Below, piece by piece: positions 10,068-20,207 of a stretch of 64,000 bases of DNA (positions are counted from its first letter, which is position 1; every line of letters begins with the position of its first letter). The stretch is from Hondaea fermentalgiana (taxonomy: Eukaryota; Sar; Bigyra; Thraustochytrida; Thraustochytriidae), in contig NPFB01000076.1 of assembly GCA_014084085.1 (NCBI GenBank), positions 169,654 to 233,653 on the forward strand, read 5' to 3'. A model generated the notes under the pieces. It made no database searches, was not told the origin of the DNA, and was given only the letters and a program-made list of their open reading frames with translations. Both the position numbers and the translations under genes were made by a program.

Positions 10068-11993
10068 ATGCCGGCAGGAGGCGTGGGTCTCGTGTGCAAG
10101 GACCCTGTCCCGAGCGACATCGAGGTGTCGCAGACGGCGGTGACCCCGGAGCACATCAGCGCCATCGCCAAGGAGGCGGGTATTCTCGAGGAGGAGCTCG
10201 ACCTGCACGGCCCCTACATCGGCAACGTCAAGCTTAGCGTGCTCGAGAGGCTCAAGGATGCCAAGCAGGGCAACTATGTCCTTGTGACAGGCATCAATCC
10301 GACCTCGCTCGGCGAGGGCAAGAGCACGACGACCATCGGCCTGTCCCAGGCGCTCGGCGCCCACCTCGACAAAAAGGTCTTCACTAACATCCGTGTCCCC
10401 AGCGCGGGACCCACCTTTGGTGTCAAGGGTGGCGCAAGCGGAGGCGGCTACGCCCAGACTATCCCGATGGAACTCTTCAACATCAATGTCCCGAACTTGC
10501 AGATCTCGCCGGTTCTTGCGGCCAACAACCTCATCGCCGCCGCCATTGACGCGCGCATGTACCACGAGCAGACCCAGACAGACGAGGCTCTCTTTCGCAG
10601 GCTGTGCCCGAACAAGAACGGCACGCGCGAGTTCCTTCCGCCTATGCGCAAGCGCCTCGCCAAGCTTGGCATTGACAAAACGAACCCTGACGACCTCACC
10701 CCCGAAGAGGCCTCCAAGTTCGTCCGTCTCGACATCGACCCGGAGACCATCACCTGGAAGCGCGTCGTCGATACCTGCGATCGCCATCTGCGCAAGATTA
10801 CCGTCGGCCAAGCCCCCAGCGAGCAGCGCGGCAAGGAGCGCTCCACCGGCTTTGACATTGCCGTCGCCTCCGAGTGCATGGCCATCCTCGCGCTCGCGAC
10901 CTCTATCCGCGATCTGCGCGAGCGCCTTGGTCGCATCGTCGTGGCCTACTCCCGCGCCGGCGACCCCGTCACCGCGGAAGATCTTGGTGTCGCTGGCGCT
11001 GCTGCCGTGCTCATGCTCGACGCTCTGCAGCCCTCTTTGATGCAAACGCTGGAAAAGACACCAGTCCTCGTCCATGCGGGCCCCTTTGCCAACATTGCGC
11101 ATGGCAACAGCAGTCTCATTGCCGATCAGATTGCGCTCAAACTCGTTGGCGAGGAGGGCTTTGTGCTCACCGAGGCTGGCTTTGGTGCTGACATTGGTGC
11201 GGAAAAGTTCTTCAACATCAAGTGCCGCGCCAGTGGTCTCAAGCCCGACTGCGCCGTCATCGTCGCCACTGTCCGCGCGCTCAAGATGCACGGTGGTGGC
11301 CCTCAGGTGACCCCGGGCAAGCCTCTCGACCGCGCCTACAAGGAGGAGAACCTCGACCTTCTTGCCAAGGGCGTCGGCAACCTCCAGCACCATGTGCGCA
11401 ACATGAACAAATTTGGCGTCCCTACCGTCTGCTGCATCAACCGATTCGCCACCGACACGGACGCCGAGATTGACCTCGTGCGCCAGGCTGCGCTTGACGC
11501 AGGCGCCTACGATGCCGTCATGGCGAATCACTGGGCCGAGGGTGGTGCTGGAGCCGTCGACCTGGGCAGCTCTGTGATCAAGGCTTGCGCCGATGCACGG
11601 GCAGGCAAGGCCGGCACGGGCTTCAAGTTCCTTTACCCGCTGGAGATGAGCCTGCGCGACAAGATCCAACGCATTTCCATCGAAATTTACGGTGCCTCGG
11701 GCGTGGAGTTCAGCGACCTCGCCAACGAGCAGCTTGATCGCTACGAGCGTCTTGGCTACGGCAACCTGCCTATTTGCGTTGCCAAAACGCATCTCAGTCT
11801 CTCTGCGGATCCTTCGAAGCGCGGCGTGCCCACCGATTTTACTGTCACGGTGCGCGAGGCTCGCGCCAGTGTTGGTGCCGGCCTGATTCTTGCCATGCTT
11901 GGTGACATTATGACCATTCCAGGCCTCCCTACGCTCCCAGGATTCTTCAACGTCGACGTTACGGACGATGGTCAAATTCTTGGCCTCTTCTAA
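10068..11993 (+). CDS. formate--tetrahydrofolate ligase (monofunctional)
   Basis: 641 residues. The enzyme joins formate to tetrahydrofolate using ATP, giving 10-formyl-THF for purine synthesis and for formylation of initiator Met-tRNA. The whole length is FTHFS domain (PF01268 type). The P-loop GEGKST is at about 82-87 within TGINPTSLGEGKSTTT. The family blocks FGVKGGASGGGYAQ, the DIAVASECMAILAL region, THAGPFANIAHGNSS-like sequence (here VHAGPFANIAHGNSS) and the FGADIGAEKFFNIKC block are all intact, and the protein ends in the usual TDDGQILGLF. There is no dehydrogenase/cyclohydrolase region, unlike the trifunctional C1-THF synthase of animals and fungi, so this is the plant/bacterial-style stand-alone form. 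The ATG at 10068 (MPAGGVG) is chosen over an upstream in-frame GTG. No clear organelle presequence is seen. A poly-A-signal-like aataaa lies about 15 bases after the stop. Confidence 0.96.
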   Translation: MPAGGVGLVCKDPVPSDIEVSQTAVTPEHISAIAKEAGILEEELDLHGPYIGNVKLSVLERLKDAKQGNYVLVTGINPTSLGEGKSTTTIGLSQALGAHLDKKVFTNIRVPSAGPTFGVKGGASGGGYAQTIPMELFNINVPNLQISPVLAANNLIAAAIDARMYHEQTQTDEALFRRLCPNKNGTREFLPPMRKRLAKLGIDKTNPDDLTPEEASKFVRLDIDPETITWKRVVDTCDRHLRKITVGQAPSEQRGKERSTGFDIAVASECMAILALATSIRDLRERLGRIVVAYSRAGDPVTAEDLGVAGAAAVLMLDALQPSLMQTLEKTPVLVHAGPFANIAHGNSSLIADQIALKLVGEEGFVLTEAGFGADIGAEKFFNIKCRASGLKPDCAVIVATVRALKMHGGGPQVTPGKPLDRAYKEENLDLLAKGVGNLQHHVRNMNKFGVPTVCCINRFATDTDAEIDLVRQAALDAGAYDAVMANHWAEGGAGAVDLGSSVIKACADARAGKAGTGFKFLYPLEMSLRDKIQRISIEIYGASGVEFSDLANEQLDRYERLGYGNLPICVAKTHLSLSADPSKRGVPTDFTVTVREARASVGAGLILAMLGDIMTIPGLPTLPGFFNVDVTDDGQILGLF

Positions 11994-12208
11994 CTTGACT
12001 AGGAAAAAAATAAATGAAGAGGTCGAAAGAAATGTTGCCACACACACGAGAACATTTCCCCCCACCCCATCACAGCCCACATCCATCATCAAGAAAAATA
12101 GTTGAAAAAGGAAAAGGAAAGGGACAGGTACCTAAACCATAAAGAAGTCTCCTGCAGTACTTTGCTTCTTATTCTAATGACTTTTTGATTAAACGTGGTA
12201 ACCACGAC

Positions 12209-15200
12209 CTAACTCAAGGAATCTACGTTAGCCTTTTGTGTCCACGATCCCGTTCGACGCAGGGTCAGAGCGCTTGCACGAAGTCCTGAACCCTTTTTAT
12301 CTTTCCGGGAAGGCCTCGCTGCGCTAGACTTGGAAACAGGCGACCACGTAATGCATCGGTACTTGGACGCGTTATTGCGTCGAAGATCGTCCAGCCAGGC
12401 CTGAACCTTGGGTCTCGCATACTTGTAGGCTCGTTCTTGGATTTCGGCGCTTCGTGCAAACTCGAGCGTACTCACATCGTCCACGGGCGGTTGCAAGTAC
12501 AAGTCGATGCATTCACGCAGAGAGGGATTGCTCGAGGGCTCGAGACCACCATAGCGGCGCGTGTAGGCAGACCCCAGCACCTTTTTATCCACCTGACCCG
12601 TGCTGCCCTGCTTGACGCTGCTAATGTACGCGAGCTGCGTCTGAATGTCACTCGATGTCGGAATTGCGGGTGTCTCCACAAACGGATTGAGCCAGCGGAA
12701 CAAGTACCCCCATCCACTCAGCTCGGCACCATAGTCTGCACCAGCAAACTGCCACGAGCCCTGAACATCGATGGCTATCACGGTCGCCTGCGGTCCAAGA
12801 TATCTACGCATGATGTCTGCGGGAAGGTTGTTGGTGTACCCGCCATCGCATAGGTAATGAACAACCTTTTTGGTTTTCTTGGGACCGCGTTTTCCGGGAG
12901 AGGTCTCGTCTTGAGCTTCATTGTCGACCGTCCAGGCCGAAATCTCAGGTTTCGCCGAGTCTTGCTCACTGTTTGGCTTTGCCACGGAGCGCCGCTGGCG
13001 CAACGAAGAAGTAGGTTGTGCGCCTTGCACTTGCTCATCGCTTCCAAGCTGATCGTCGACGCCGTCCGCGCCGTCTGGCTTCTGGAACCTGCTACCGTCG
13101 TTGGGTGGCAGCATGCTCGTTACAGAGTCGACAGTGCTCGAAAACGTGCTGTCGTCCTTTCCATCCTTGCCATGCCTCCTTTCATTCTTTTCTCCGGCCC
13201 CCTCCTCCTCCTCTTCTCCCTCGACGTCGTCATCGTCTTGTTCCTCCTCTTCGATCACGTCACAGACCGGAGGCATAAAGTTCACAAGGGTCATGGAGGC
13301 GCGTACGTAGCGCCAAAGACTGCCATTTCGGTGCGCAATCTCGTTCGAGTCGGTAAGATCCGTGGTCATGCAGAAATAGGGCAACCAGAGATCCTCGATG
13401 CGCGTTGCACCGAGAAATTGAATAATGCCACGATTGAAGTTGCCACCCGTGAACCAAGACACCACGGGGAGCGTGAGGTCTGAGACCTTTTCCCACACAG
13501 AGGCCATGCTGGTCGCAAACTTGCCAAGGAGCTTGTGCAAAAGCAAGGTGTCGCACTTCATTGCGTACACTGCACCGAGGAAGGCGCCAATACTCGTACC
13601 CGCAACAAAGTCAACGGGGATGCCCATCTCCTCGAGACAGCGGAGAACGGAAATGTGCGCCATGCCGCGCGCGCCGCCGCCTCCAAGAACAATGCCAACA
13701 GACTCGCCGATGAGCCAGCGCGAAAGGCGGCGAAAGTCGGACTTGAAGTGCTCGACATCGAAATACCCAGATCGTCCATAGGCATCCATGCGATTTGGAT
13801 GAAAGCGGATGTGATGATGGTGCTGGAGGTCGCCGCGATTGGTGATCCAGTCGCGCGTGTTGCTCGGCAGCTCAGTCATGTCGCGGCGACCAGAGTCAAT
13901 GTGCAAGAGAACTAGTTCCTTGCGAGCGTTTGTGTTGACAGAGGCCAGCTTTCGCTCCAGAGGTGTAATCTCGGGCCCGTCAGCCGCATTGGCGACATAG
14001 AGGACCAAATCCGCCTGGGCGATGCAGAGCTTGGACCACCACGAAGGCTCGGGTTCGGACCACGGATCCGCCTGATAAAAGACAATGTCGCTCGTGTCCT
14101 CGGCCTCGCTGAGCCAGGTCAGTAAAATGAGCTGCTCCAGAGGGGAGAGCGGTGCCGAAATAACATTACTCACGCCGAGCTTGCGCTCCTCGGCCATGCG
14201 CTCGACCATATCAGAGTTGAGTGTTTCGACGCTCGAGCCCATCGTCTTGAGGGTAGCCGAGAGCGTATGGAGAAAGAGGTCCACGGGCGCAGAAGGGCTG
14301 GCCGGGACGATTGCCACCACGCTTGAAGTCATGCCTGCGCGAGCCGTCGATGTTTGCGAAAAGGGCTGCATCAGAGACCGACTCATTGTTCGGCCCATGT
14401 GAAAGACAACCTGGGGAAAGACGGCCATAACCGCCAGCATTGCTGCTTTGGGAAGCACGGCAAGCTGTGTGCTTCGAAGCGCCGTGACACTTTCTGGCAT
14501 AGGCTCTTCCGTGAGGAAGGATACCTCACCAATGAGCGCCCCGCGACCGTATTCGCGGTCCACGTTCTGAAAGGCAGACATGCGAGTCTTTTTGGACCGC
14601 GTGCCACGCAGACGGCCGTGCAAGACGACAAAGAGCTCGTTGCAGGTCTCGCCCTCCTCGACGAGGCTTTCTCCAGCAACCAGATGACGCCACGTTGTTG
14701 TGAGATCAATCATACGAATCACGTCGGAGAGATGAGTTGCGATGCTCTCTGCTTTCTTGACGATGATTGCAGGGAACTTGTCGATGAGCTCGTAATAGTC
14801 TGGCTGCGCGAGACGAGCCACAACCGTCTCCTTGTCCGTGGGACTTGCGCGAACCCACACAGACTCTGCAGATTGCAGACTGTTGCGTCCAAGATACCAG
14901 TCGCTCCAGGCTCCAGTCAGGAGAGAAAGATGGCCAAAGGTCTCGCCGCGTCGAAAACAATGCTCGCGCCTGCTTTTGGCATCGTTGCCTCGCTCACCTA
15001 CCAAAACTTCGAGACCACCTTTGATCACCACGTACAGCGCGGCCTCACTGGAGACGTCAATAACTTCTTTGCCTGCACTGAGCTTGACAATGTGCACGAG
15101 CGGCCTGCGCGAGTCGTGGGCGCGACGTCGCTGTTGCGAAGCCGTAGCGCTGCCGGGTAGGGACAGGGGACTCACTTCGTCCTTGGAAAAGGTTTCCGGG

Positions 15201-16849
15201 GTTCCCGTCGACTTTCCCGAGGGAGAAGGCGGTTCGCGCTCATCATGCGTCGACGTGGAACGCAGAAGATTGAGAGAGGAGTCATCGGCGCCGAGCGAGA
15301 ATTGACCCGGCAAGCTAATAGACATTTCCACGCTCGAGACAGTCTTGCTCAGCGGAGCGGGTGTAATTGTCGAGCGGCTCGAGATTGAGGCGGAGTCATC
15401 TTCGTTGTCATCCTCGCTGATCCAGTCGGCGAGATCGACGGCATTGGTGAGCTCTTGGCGCGAGATGCCTAACTCACGGCTCACGAGGCCAAGGATGGCT
15501 TCGTCTGACATGGGGCCATCATTCGTCACTCGTTTGCCTGCATCAGTTTTCGGGATGATGATGCGACCTGTGAGGCGAAAGAGGGACATGAAGGTGATGC
15601 GGTTGAGCCGAATAAGAATGCGCAGCAAAAGCTCCTCGCGAAGGCCAGGAAACTCACTAAAGAGCGGACCCAAACAATTTTTGTGAGTTATGCACAAGAT
15701 CGTCGTGTCTTCCTCAGCAGTGGCAGCAGCAACAGTTTTCACGGGGAGCTCCAAAATGGCAGAGAGTAGCTCCGAAAGTCCGGTTACGTTTTCGTCCCGA
15801 CCCAGAAATACGCCTTGCTGGCCCATGCCCGGCGCGGAGGTTGCCGCATCGGGAATGTCGGCTGACGAACCTTCAAATCTGTACGAAGATGAATTCGCAA
15901 GCGCTGCAGGGAGCTCAACACGCATAGCGCCCGAAACGACCACGCCGAAGCGTGCTTCGGGCAGGTCTTCACCCGAATCGAAAAGTTTTTCGCCCGCACT
16001 GAGCTCGATGCGCTCGACGCGAGCGCAGATGGCACGGAGAATCTGATCGGGGAGCCAAGAAAAGATTTCGGTTTTGCGGAGGCACTTGATAAGGTCCGCG
16101 TCCTCGTCCATTTGGAACTGCTCGTCGAGCATTTCGCCGACTTGGCGCTGAGTGAAGGAAGACATAACACCAAAGCGGCCCGAGCCCCCACTTTCGGGTC
16201 CCGCGCCGAGTTTGATTTGGCGATTGCTCCTCGGTGGTTCGGCGTAAATGGAACGCAGACCATCGCCATGGCGCGTCGCGGCAGTCACCCACCGGTATCT
16301 GCGTCGTTCTTTAAAGGTATCGACGGCAGCCTTGATGGAGAAGCGTTCCTTGAGCTCGCGGTACTTGCGCTTGGCGCGAGCAAGGTTGCCCTCGCGGTCC
16401 AGACGCCGAATAATCTGCGAAGAGACCTCGTCACCAAAGGTGCCCCCACCGAGGCCCTCGACCGTTGTCATGGAGGCGGCGCGGCTCGCGTCTGTAAGAG
16501 GTGGCGGACGCTCAGGCATGGGGCTATTACCACCAGAGGCAGAGGTGGATTTTCTGCTCTTGCTAAGCTCGTTGCTGCGGAGAAGGAATTTGATGACGAT
16601 TGAGAGCACGGCGACGACGGCCAAAATGGCCACGAGGACTCCGAATCCAAATCCAGACTCATTCCACCGCGATCGGGCGGCCTCTGCCGCCTCGGCCAGA
16701 GCATCCGCCGCCTTGCTCGCCGCCTTGGCCGCCGTCGCCTCTTCGTTCGTTTCGGGCTCGGCCGCCGTTGACGGCAGAAAGGTGTTCGTCGTCAGCGTCA
16801 CCAGCGTCGTCACCACCACGGCCCGAGCCTGTCTCTGCGAGCGCGCCAT
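12209..16849 (-). CDS. neuropathy-target-esterase-type patatin phospholipase
   Basis: About 1546 residues, single exon. NTE/PNPLA6-type lysophospholipases hydrolyse phosphatidylcholine and lyso-PC at the ER. From the ATG at 16849 the protein begins with a signal-like hydrophobic stretch, an Ala/Glu helix, then a membrane segment at about 67-90. Three cyclic-nucleotide-binding-like domains follow; the third contains LVEEGETCNELFVVLHG and GRGALIGEVSFLTEEP. The C-terminal patatin domain has the oxyanion loop GGGGARGM, the nucleophile in GTSIG (Ser1086) and the second catalytic residue in DGGYTNNLP (Asp1335). About 130 extra residues, very acidic and Ser-rich, sit between the PPVCD block (Asp1197) and the DGG block; the usual family spacing is about ten. 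The Arg-rich N-terminal extension available from an upstream non-ATG frame start was rejected. Length exceeds the 1330-1370 typical of animals, mainly through this insertion and linkers. Confidence 0.92.
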   Translation of the reverse strand: MARSQRQARAVVVTTLVTLTTNTFLPSTAAEPETNEEATAAKAASKAADALAEAAEAARSRWNESGFGFGVLVAILAVVAVLSIVIKFLLRSNELSKSRKSTSASGGNSPMPERPPPLTDASRAASMTTVEGLGGGTFGDEVSSQIIRRLDREGNLARAKRKYRELKERFSIKAAVDTFKERRRYRWVTAATRHGDGLRSIYAEPPRSNRQIKLGAGPESGGSGRFGVMSSFTQRQVGEMLDEQFQMDEDADLIKCLRKTEIFSWLPDQILRAICARVERIELSAGEKLFDSGEDLPEARFGVVVSGAMRVELPAALANSSSYRFEGSSADIPDAATSAPGMGQQGVFLGRDENVTGLSELLSAILELPVKTVAAATAEEDTTILCITHKNCLGPLFSEFPGLREELLLRILIRLNRITFMSLFRLTGRIIIPKTDAGKRVTNDGPMSDEAILGLVSRELGISRQELTNAVDLADWISEDDNEDDSASISSRSTITPAPLSKTVSSVEMSISLPGQFSLGADDSSLNLLRSTSTHDEREPPSPSGKSTGTPETFSKDEVSPLSLPGSATASQQRRRAHDSRRPLVHIVKLSAGKEVIDVSSEAALYVVIKGGLEVLVGERGNDAKSRREHCFRRGETFGHLSLLTGAWSDWYLGRNSLQSAESVWVRASPTDKETVVARLAQPDYYELIDKFPAIIVKKAESIATHLSDVIRMIDLTTTWRHLVAGESLVEEGETCNELFVVLHGRLRGTRSKKTRMSAFQNVDREYGRGALIGEVSFLTEEPMPESVTALRSTQLAVLPKAAMLAVMAVFPQVVFHMGRTMSRSLMQPFSQTSTARAGMTSSVVAIVPASPSAPVDLFLHTLSATLKTMGSSVETLNSDMVERMAEERKLGVSNVISAPLSPLEQLILLTWLSEAEDTSDIVFYQADPWSEPEPSWWSKLCIAQADLVLYVANAADGPEITPLERKLASVNTNARKELVLLHIDSGRRDMTELPSNTRDWITNRGDLQHHHHIRFHPNRMDAYGRSGYFDVEHFKSDFRRLSRWLIGESVGIVLGGGGARGMAHISVLRCLEEMGIPVDFVAGTSIGAFLGAVYAMKCDTLLLHKLLGKFATSMASVWEKVSDLTLPVVSWFTGGNFNRGIIQFLGATRIEDLWLPYFCMTTDLTDSNEIAHRNGSLWRYVRASMTLVNFMPPVCDVIEEEEQDDDDVEGEEEEEGAGEKNERRHGKDGKDDSTFSSTVDSVTSMLPPNDGSRFQKPDGADGVDDQLGSDEQVQGAQPTSSLRQRRSVAKPNSEQDSAKPEISAWTVDNEAQDETSPGKRGPKKTKKVVHYLCDGGYTNNLPADIMRRYLGPQATVIAIDVQGSWQFAGADYGAELSGWGYLFRWLNPFVETPAIPTSSDIQTQLAYISSVKQGSTGQVDKKVLGSAYTRRYGGLEPSSNPSLRECIDLYLQPPVDDVSTLEFARSAEIQERAYKYARPKVQAWLDDLRRNNASKYRCITWSPVSKSSAARPSRKDKKGSGLRASALTLRRTGSWTQKANVDSLS

Positions 16850-17556
16850 CCTGCCTGCCTTACTGCGCAGGTAGGTGCTTGCGCCGCGCCTCGCGGCCGC
16901 CTTCCGCCCGCGCGTACGCGCCCACGCACGCACGCACGCACGCACGTCGCGCGCGGCTCTGCTGGACTGGTCTGGCCTGGCCCAGCTAGATCGAGTTCCG
17001 TGTTTGCATCGCGCTTGGCCGCTGCGCCTCGGATCCGCGCGAAGCTCAGAAAGAGCCACGGGCCCACACTGCGGTGGGGCTGCGGTAGTGGTGTGGTAGG
17101 CATTGAGGCGGCGGAGCTGCGGTGCGCGGCGAAGCCCAGCGCGACGTCAGCGTCCGTCCGCTGCCGCCGACAGCGACCACGAAGAAGACTCCATGCCGTG
17201 CGCCATGGCAACGAGGGATTGAGCGCCGACCTGGCTGCTGGGTTGTACGACGAAAAATCGTCAGTGACGAGTATGTGTTGCAGAGATGAGACTCTCCGCG
17301 GACTGACTGAAACGTGGCTGGCAGCTTCAAATGGGATGCGATGCGATGCGATGCGATGCGAGAAGGGGAGCAAGTGCTCAAGGAGCGGGGTAGTATGGCA
17401 AGATGGCGGGCTCCCTTGATGGAATGTCCAGAGAGGGACAAATCTGATCATTTTCTGAAGAAGATGGGCGCGATGAAAGGAGCAAAGACACGAACATGTT
17501 CAACGTGGGATGCAGAACGAAGAAGATAAAAGAGGCAAAATAGGACAATGACGAAG
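16850..17556. other. intergenic region with GCGAT repeat
   Basis: A 707-bp region upstream of NTE and downstream of the LRR gene (both minus). It contains CACG repeats near 16925-16945 and (GCGAT)n at about 17337-17361. No gene is seen. Confidence 0.6.
17337..17361. repeat. (GCGAT)n repeat
   Basis: Five tandem GCGAT-type units are seen directly. Confidence 0.9.
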
Positions 17557-18705
17557 CTAGGTTTCGCTGTAAGGCTTGAGTGTTGGCGGCGTGCCGTGCT
17601 CGCGCACGTATGCTGCAATCTCATTGCGGTGTTTCCAGTCTTTGCAGGTGTACTCAACCGCGCAAGGCGTGCCTTCGATGCAACTACAGCTTCCACGGTC
17701 TTCGTTGGCGTCAGCCACGGTGTCGGAGCGGTTCATGTCTTCGCGGAAGTGAGGAAGATTCTGCAGCGGAACATTAGCGCCGGACTCTTTGAGCAAATGA
17801 TTGTCGAGAAGCTCAAGCTTGGGTAAACGTGTGTGCAAAAGCGAAGCATACTCGGTTCGTGTTTTGGTGCATTCTTGAAAAGGGTTTTCGCGGAAGTCGA
17901 GCTCGCGCAGACCTTCGAGCCAAGCAATGGTGGCCACTACAGCGTGGATATCTGTGAGCTCGTTTTCTTGAGCTGCGAGCGCGCGAAGATTCTTGAGCGC
18001 GGATATAGATGCAGGCAGAGAAGTCCATCCGCAGCCATCGGCAACGAGTCGCTGCAACGTACCAGCGAGAGGCTGGAAGTCAATGGCGGAGTTGTCACTC
18101 GTCTGAATGTAGCTAATGTCGAGTATCGCAAGTCTCCAGAGCCCATGAAGATCGAGTCGTGAGGCGACACTTGCACTTCCGAGGCTGAGCTTTCGCAGCC
18201 AGGGGAGCCCGATGCGCATGGGCTGCTCTGCAGATGGGGTCGCGTTTTCGGTCAGATCGAGCGCAACAATGTGATGGCGGCCTGCAGCCGGCGGCGGGAC
18301 GACTTGCATGATGTCGCATGCAGCATCGAGTACGCGGATATTCCGAGGCATTTCGCGGGGCGTAGCGTCCGCGAGAATACCTTGGATCTCCTCTTCGGAA
18401 TCGATTTCTTCCTCTTCGAGATCTTCGATTGCGAGGTCTATGTCCGCGAGGTCTGCGTCGACCAGCTTAAGCCAGGGATCATGTGCTTCGGCAAAGGCGT
18501 TCAGAGCGTCGAGCATACTGCTTGCGTCGGGCGCGCTCATACTCCCTTGGTCTTCTCCTCGGCTTTCGTCCGTCGCGTCGTCGTTGTCCGCTGCATCTTG
18601 TGCGCTAAGAGCCTTTTCCGCGCTTGTTTCTTCGATACCATAGACCTTTGCAATCTCAGCAATGTGCTCGGTCTCGAGCGCGCTCACCGACGAGGCGGCC
18701 CCCAT
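17557..18705 (-). CDS. leucine-rich-repeat protein, probably N-myristoylated
   Basis: 382 residues. The first in-frame ATG, at 18705, gives MGAASSVS. Gly2 with Ser at position 6 fits the N-myristoyltransferase recognition pattern, so membrane attachment is likely (inference). An acidic linker follows (Asp/Glu-rich, about 90-115). Then come irregular leucine-rich repeats with LPWLRKLSLGSASVASRLDL, LWRLAILDISYI, GTLQRLVADGCGWTSLP, LKNLRALAAQENELTDI and GLRELDFRENPFQE, ending in a cap-like LPKLELLDNH. This arrangement resembles LRR scaffolds of the SDS22/LRRC type. The C-terminus carries five clustered cysteines (CSCIEGTPC, then EYTC) before a short basic/aromatic segment. No kinase or other enzyme domain is present, so the partner is unknown. 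Confidence 0.82.
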   Translation of the reverse strand: MGAASSVSALETEHIAEIAKVYGIEETSAEKALSAQDAADNDDATDESRGEDQGSMSAPDASSMLDALNAFAEAHDPWLKLVDADLADIDLAIEDLEEEEIDSEEEIQGILADATPREMPRNIRVLDAACDIMQVVPPPAAGRHHIVALDLTENATPSAEQPMRIGLPWLRKLSLGSASVASRLDLHGLWRLAILDISYIQTSDNSAIDFQPLAGTLQRLVADGCGWTSLPASISALKNLRALAAQENELTDIHAVVATIAWLEGLRELDFRENPFQECTKTRTEYASLLHTRLPKLELLDNHLLKESGANVPLQNLPHFREDMNRSDTVADANEDRGSCSCIEGTPCAVEYTCKDWKHRNEIAAYVREHGTPPTLKPYSET

Positions 18706-19471
18706 GGCCAATTGTTTCGCGCTGAGAGAAGCTTGTTGTGCACATGCTGCCTGCAGCTGCCGGGACTCGGAAGCGCAGGGAGCACGGACGCTGTCCTGCC
18801 AATGCAGACAAACAAGAAAACAAGAAGAAGCGTCCCCGTCTCGCTATGTATGCCCAGGCAAGCCTTACTCCCTGCCTACTTTGCCTACTTATCGCGGCGC
18901 GAGTCCATGATTCCTCGCCCCTCGTAACGGAACGTGGGCTCGGGCTGTCAGCCTGCTCTGGGAGCGCAACATCGACGAGTCTCCAGCTTGAAGCTGGTCG
19001 GTCTCCTTGGAGTTGCCCTTGCTCAGGCTGGCTGGTGAGGAGGACCTTTCTCCTCGGGCCGGTCTCGCTCGCCCACCGCCAGCGCCGCCTGGCTGTTGGC
19101 CTCGCCGAGGCCCGCGAGGGGCGTGCCGCGCCTTGCTCTCTTCGGCCTGCCGTGGCGCCGCTTGCAGCCAGCCAGGTGGCGTCTTCGGGCACGGCACAGC
19201 TGCGTCGCCCGCGACCCTCCTGGCGTCATATCCCGCTCGCCGTCGCGTCCCATCGCTCGCTCTTTTCTCTCGCGGCCTCGACCTCCTTCGTTCGCGTAGA
19301 CTCGGCGACCTGCTTCGACGGATCTCCGCGGCTCTTTCCCGACGCGGCTTCGCGCAGCGCTGGCCTGGCTGACGTCGAGGCGCGTCTCGGGTCGCGGCTG
19401 CGCGCATGCAGCACGTGTACGTACGTGTAGTATTCTATACGTGCATGTGGCCGCTGCCGATCCCGGTTCGC

Positions 19472-19472
<1 letters not shown>

Positions 19473-19524
<52 letters not shown>
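19473..19524. repeat. (CTTT)n microsatellite at gap edge
   Basis: Thirteen or so TTTC/CTTT units end three bases before the N run. The repeat is the likely cause of the assembly break. Confidence 0.95.
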
Positions 19525-19527
19525 GCG

Positions 19528-19627
19528 NNNNNNNNNNNNNNNNNNNNNNNNNNNNNNNNNNNNNNNNNNNNNNNNNNNNNNNNNNNNNNNNNNNNNNNNN
19601 NNNNNNNNNNNNNNNNNNNNNNNNNNN
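19528..19627. other. assembly gap 1 (100 N)
   Basis: Exactly 100 N, a conventional placeholder length. The flanks (left ending ttgcg, right starting cccgcgcc) do not overlap, so the true gap size is unknown. Confidence 0.98.
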
Positions 19628-19737
19628 CCCGCGCCGGAGCGAGTGGCGAGGGCGGAGGCCGGGCGGGGGGAGCGAGGGCCTGGCTGGCTGCCGCTCGCTC
19701 GCTCGCCCGTCGCGGCCTCCGCCCGCGGCGGAGGGGG

Positions 19738-19766
19738 CGAGGCAGGCAGGCAGGCAGGCAGGCAGG
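19738..19766. repeat. (GGCA)n microsatellite
   Basis: About seven tandem GGCA units seen directly, 440 bp upstream of the ACBP start. Confidence 0.9.
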
Positions 19767-20207
19767 TAAAGCCTGCCTTCCCTGCCCTTCCTTCGCTTCT
19801 CGCCTTCGCGCCTTGTTCCGCAGCGAGGAAGGAGGCGCGGGCATTACATTAGTTACCTCACTCACATTGCGCAGGAGGCGGCGAGTACATCTCCATTTCA
19901 TCTCCCGATCCGACGACCCGGCAGGACCCGAGCAGCAGATCGCGAACGCAGACGAGCAGCAGAGCAGCAGGTACGAGGGCGGCGGGCAGGACGCGCGCGA
20001 GGGCGCGGGAGGGGGCGCGCGGCGCGGAGAGGCGCGGCGGCGTGCGGGCGGGGCTCCTTCGGCAGGGAGGAGGGATGGTGATGATGGTGGACGACCCGAG
20101 GGCGAAGCTGAGAGATGAGGAACGCTGACGAGGAGGGGCGAGCGATGGCCGTGCACGCGGCGCAGCAGAGCGACAGCGACAGGAACAGACGAGGAGAAGG
20201 AGACAAG

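Larger units (their letters stand above)
18706..20207. other. divergent intergenic region containing assembly gap
   Basis: 1.5 kb between the LRR gene and ACBP. It holds a CTTT microsatellite, 100 N, a GC-rich stretch and a GGCA repeat near 19738-19766. Apparent long frames on either strand run through the Ns and are not credible. The region presumably holds both promoters and the ACBP 5' UTR. Confidence 0.6.

Noticed and set aside
9894..12092. 732-codon open frame antisense to the formate-THF ligase
   Set aside because: It is the mirror of a gene with strongly C/G-ending codons, which keeps the opposite frame free of stops. Its translation has no family motif, while the plus strand is a complete FTHFS.
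12209..17059. longer NTE start 70 codons upstream
   Set aside because: The extension is Arg/Ala-rich and would bury the signal-like and membrane segments that follow the ATG at 16849.
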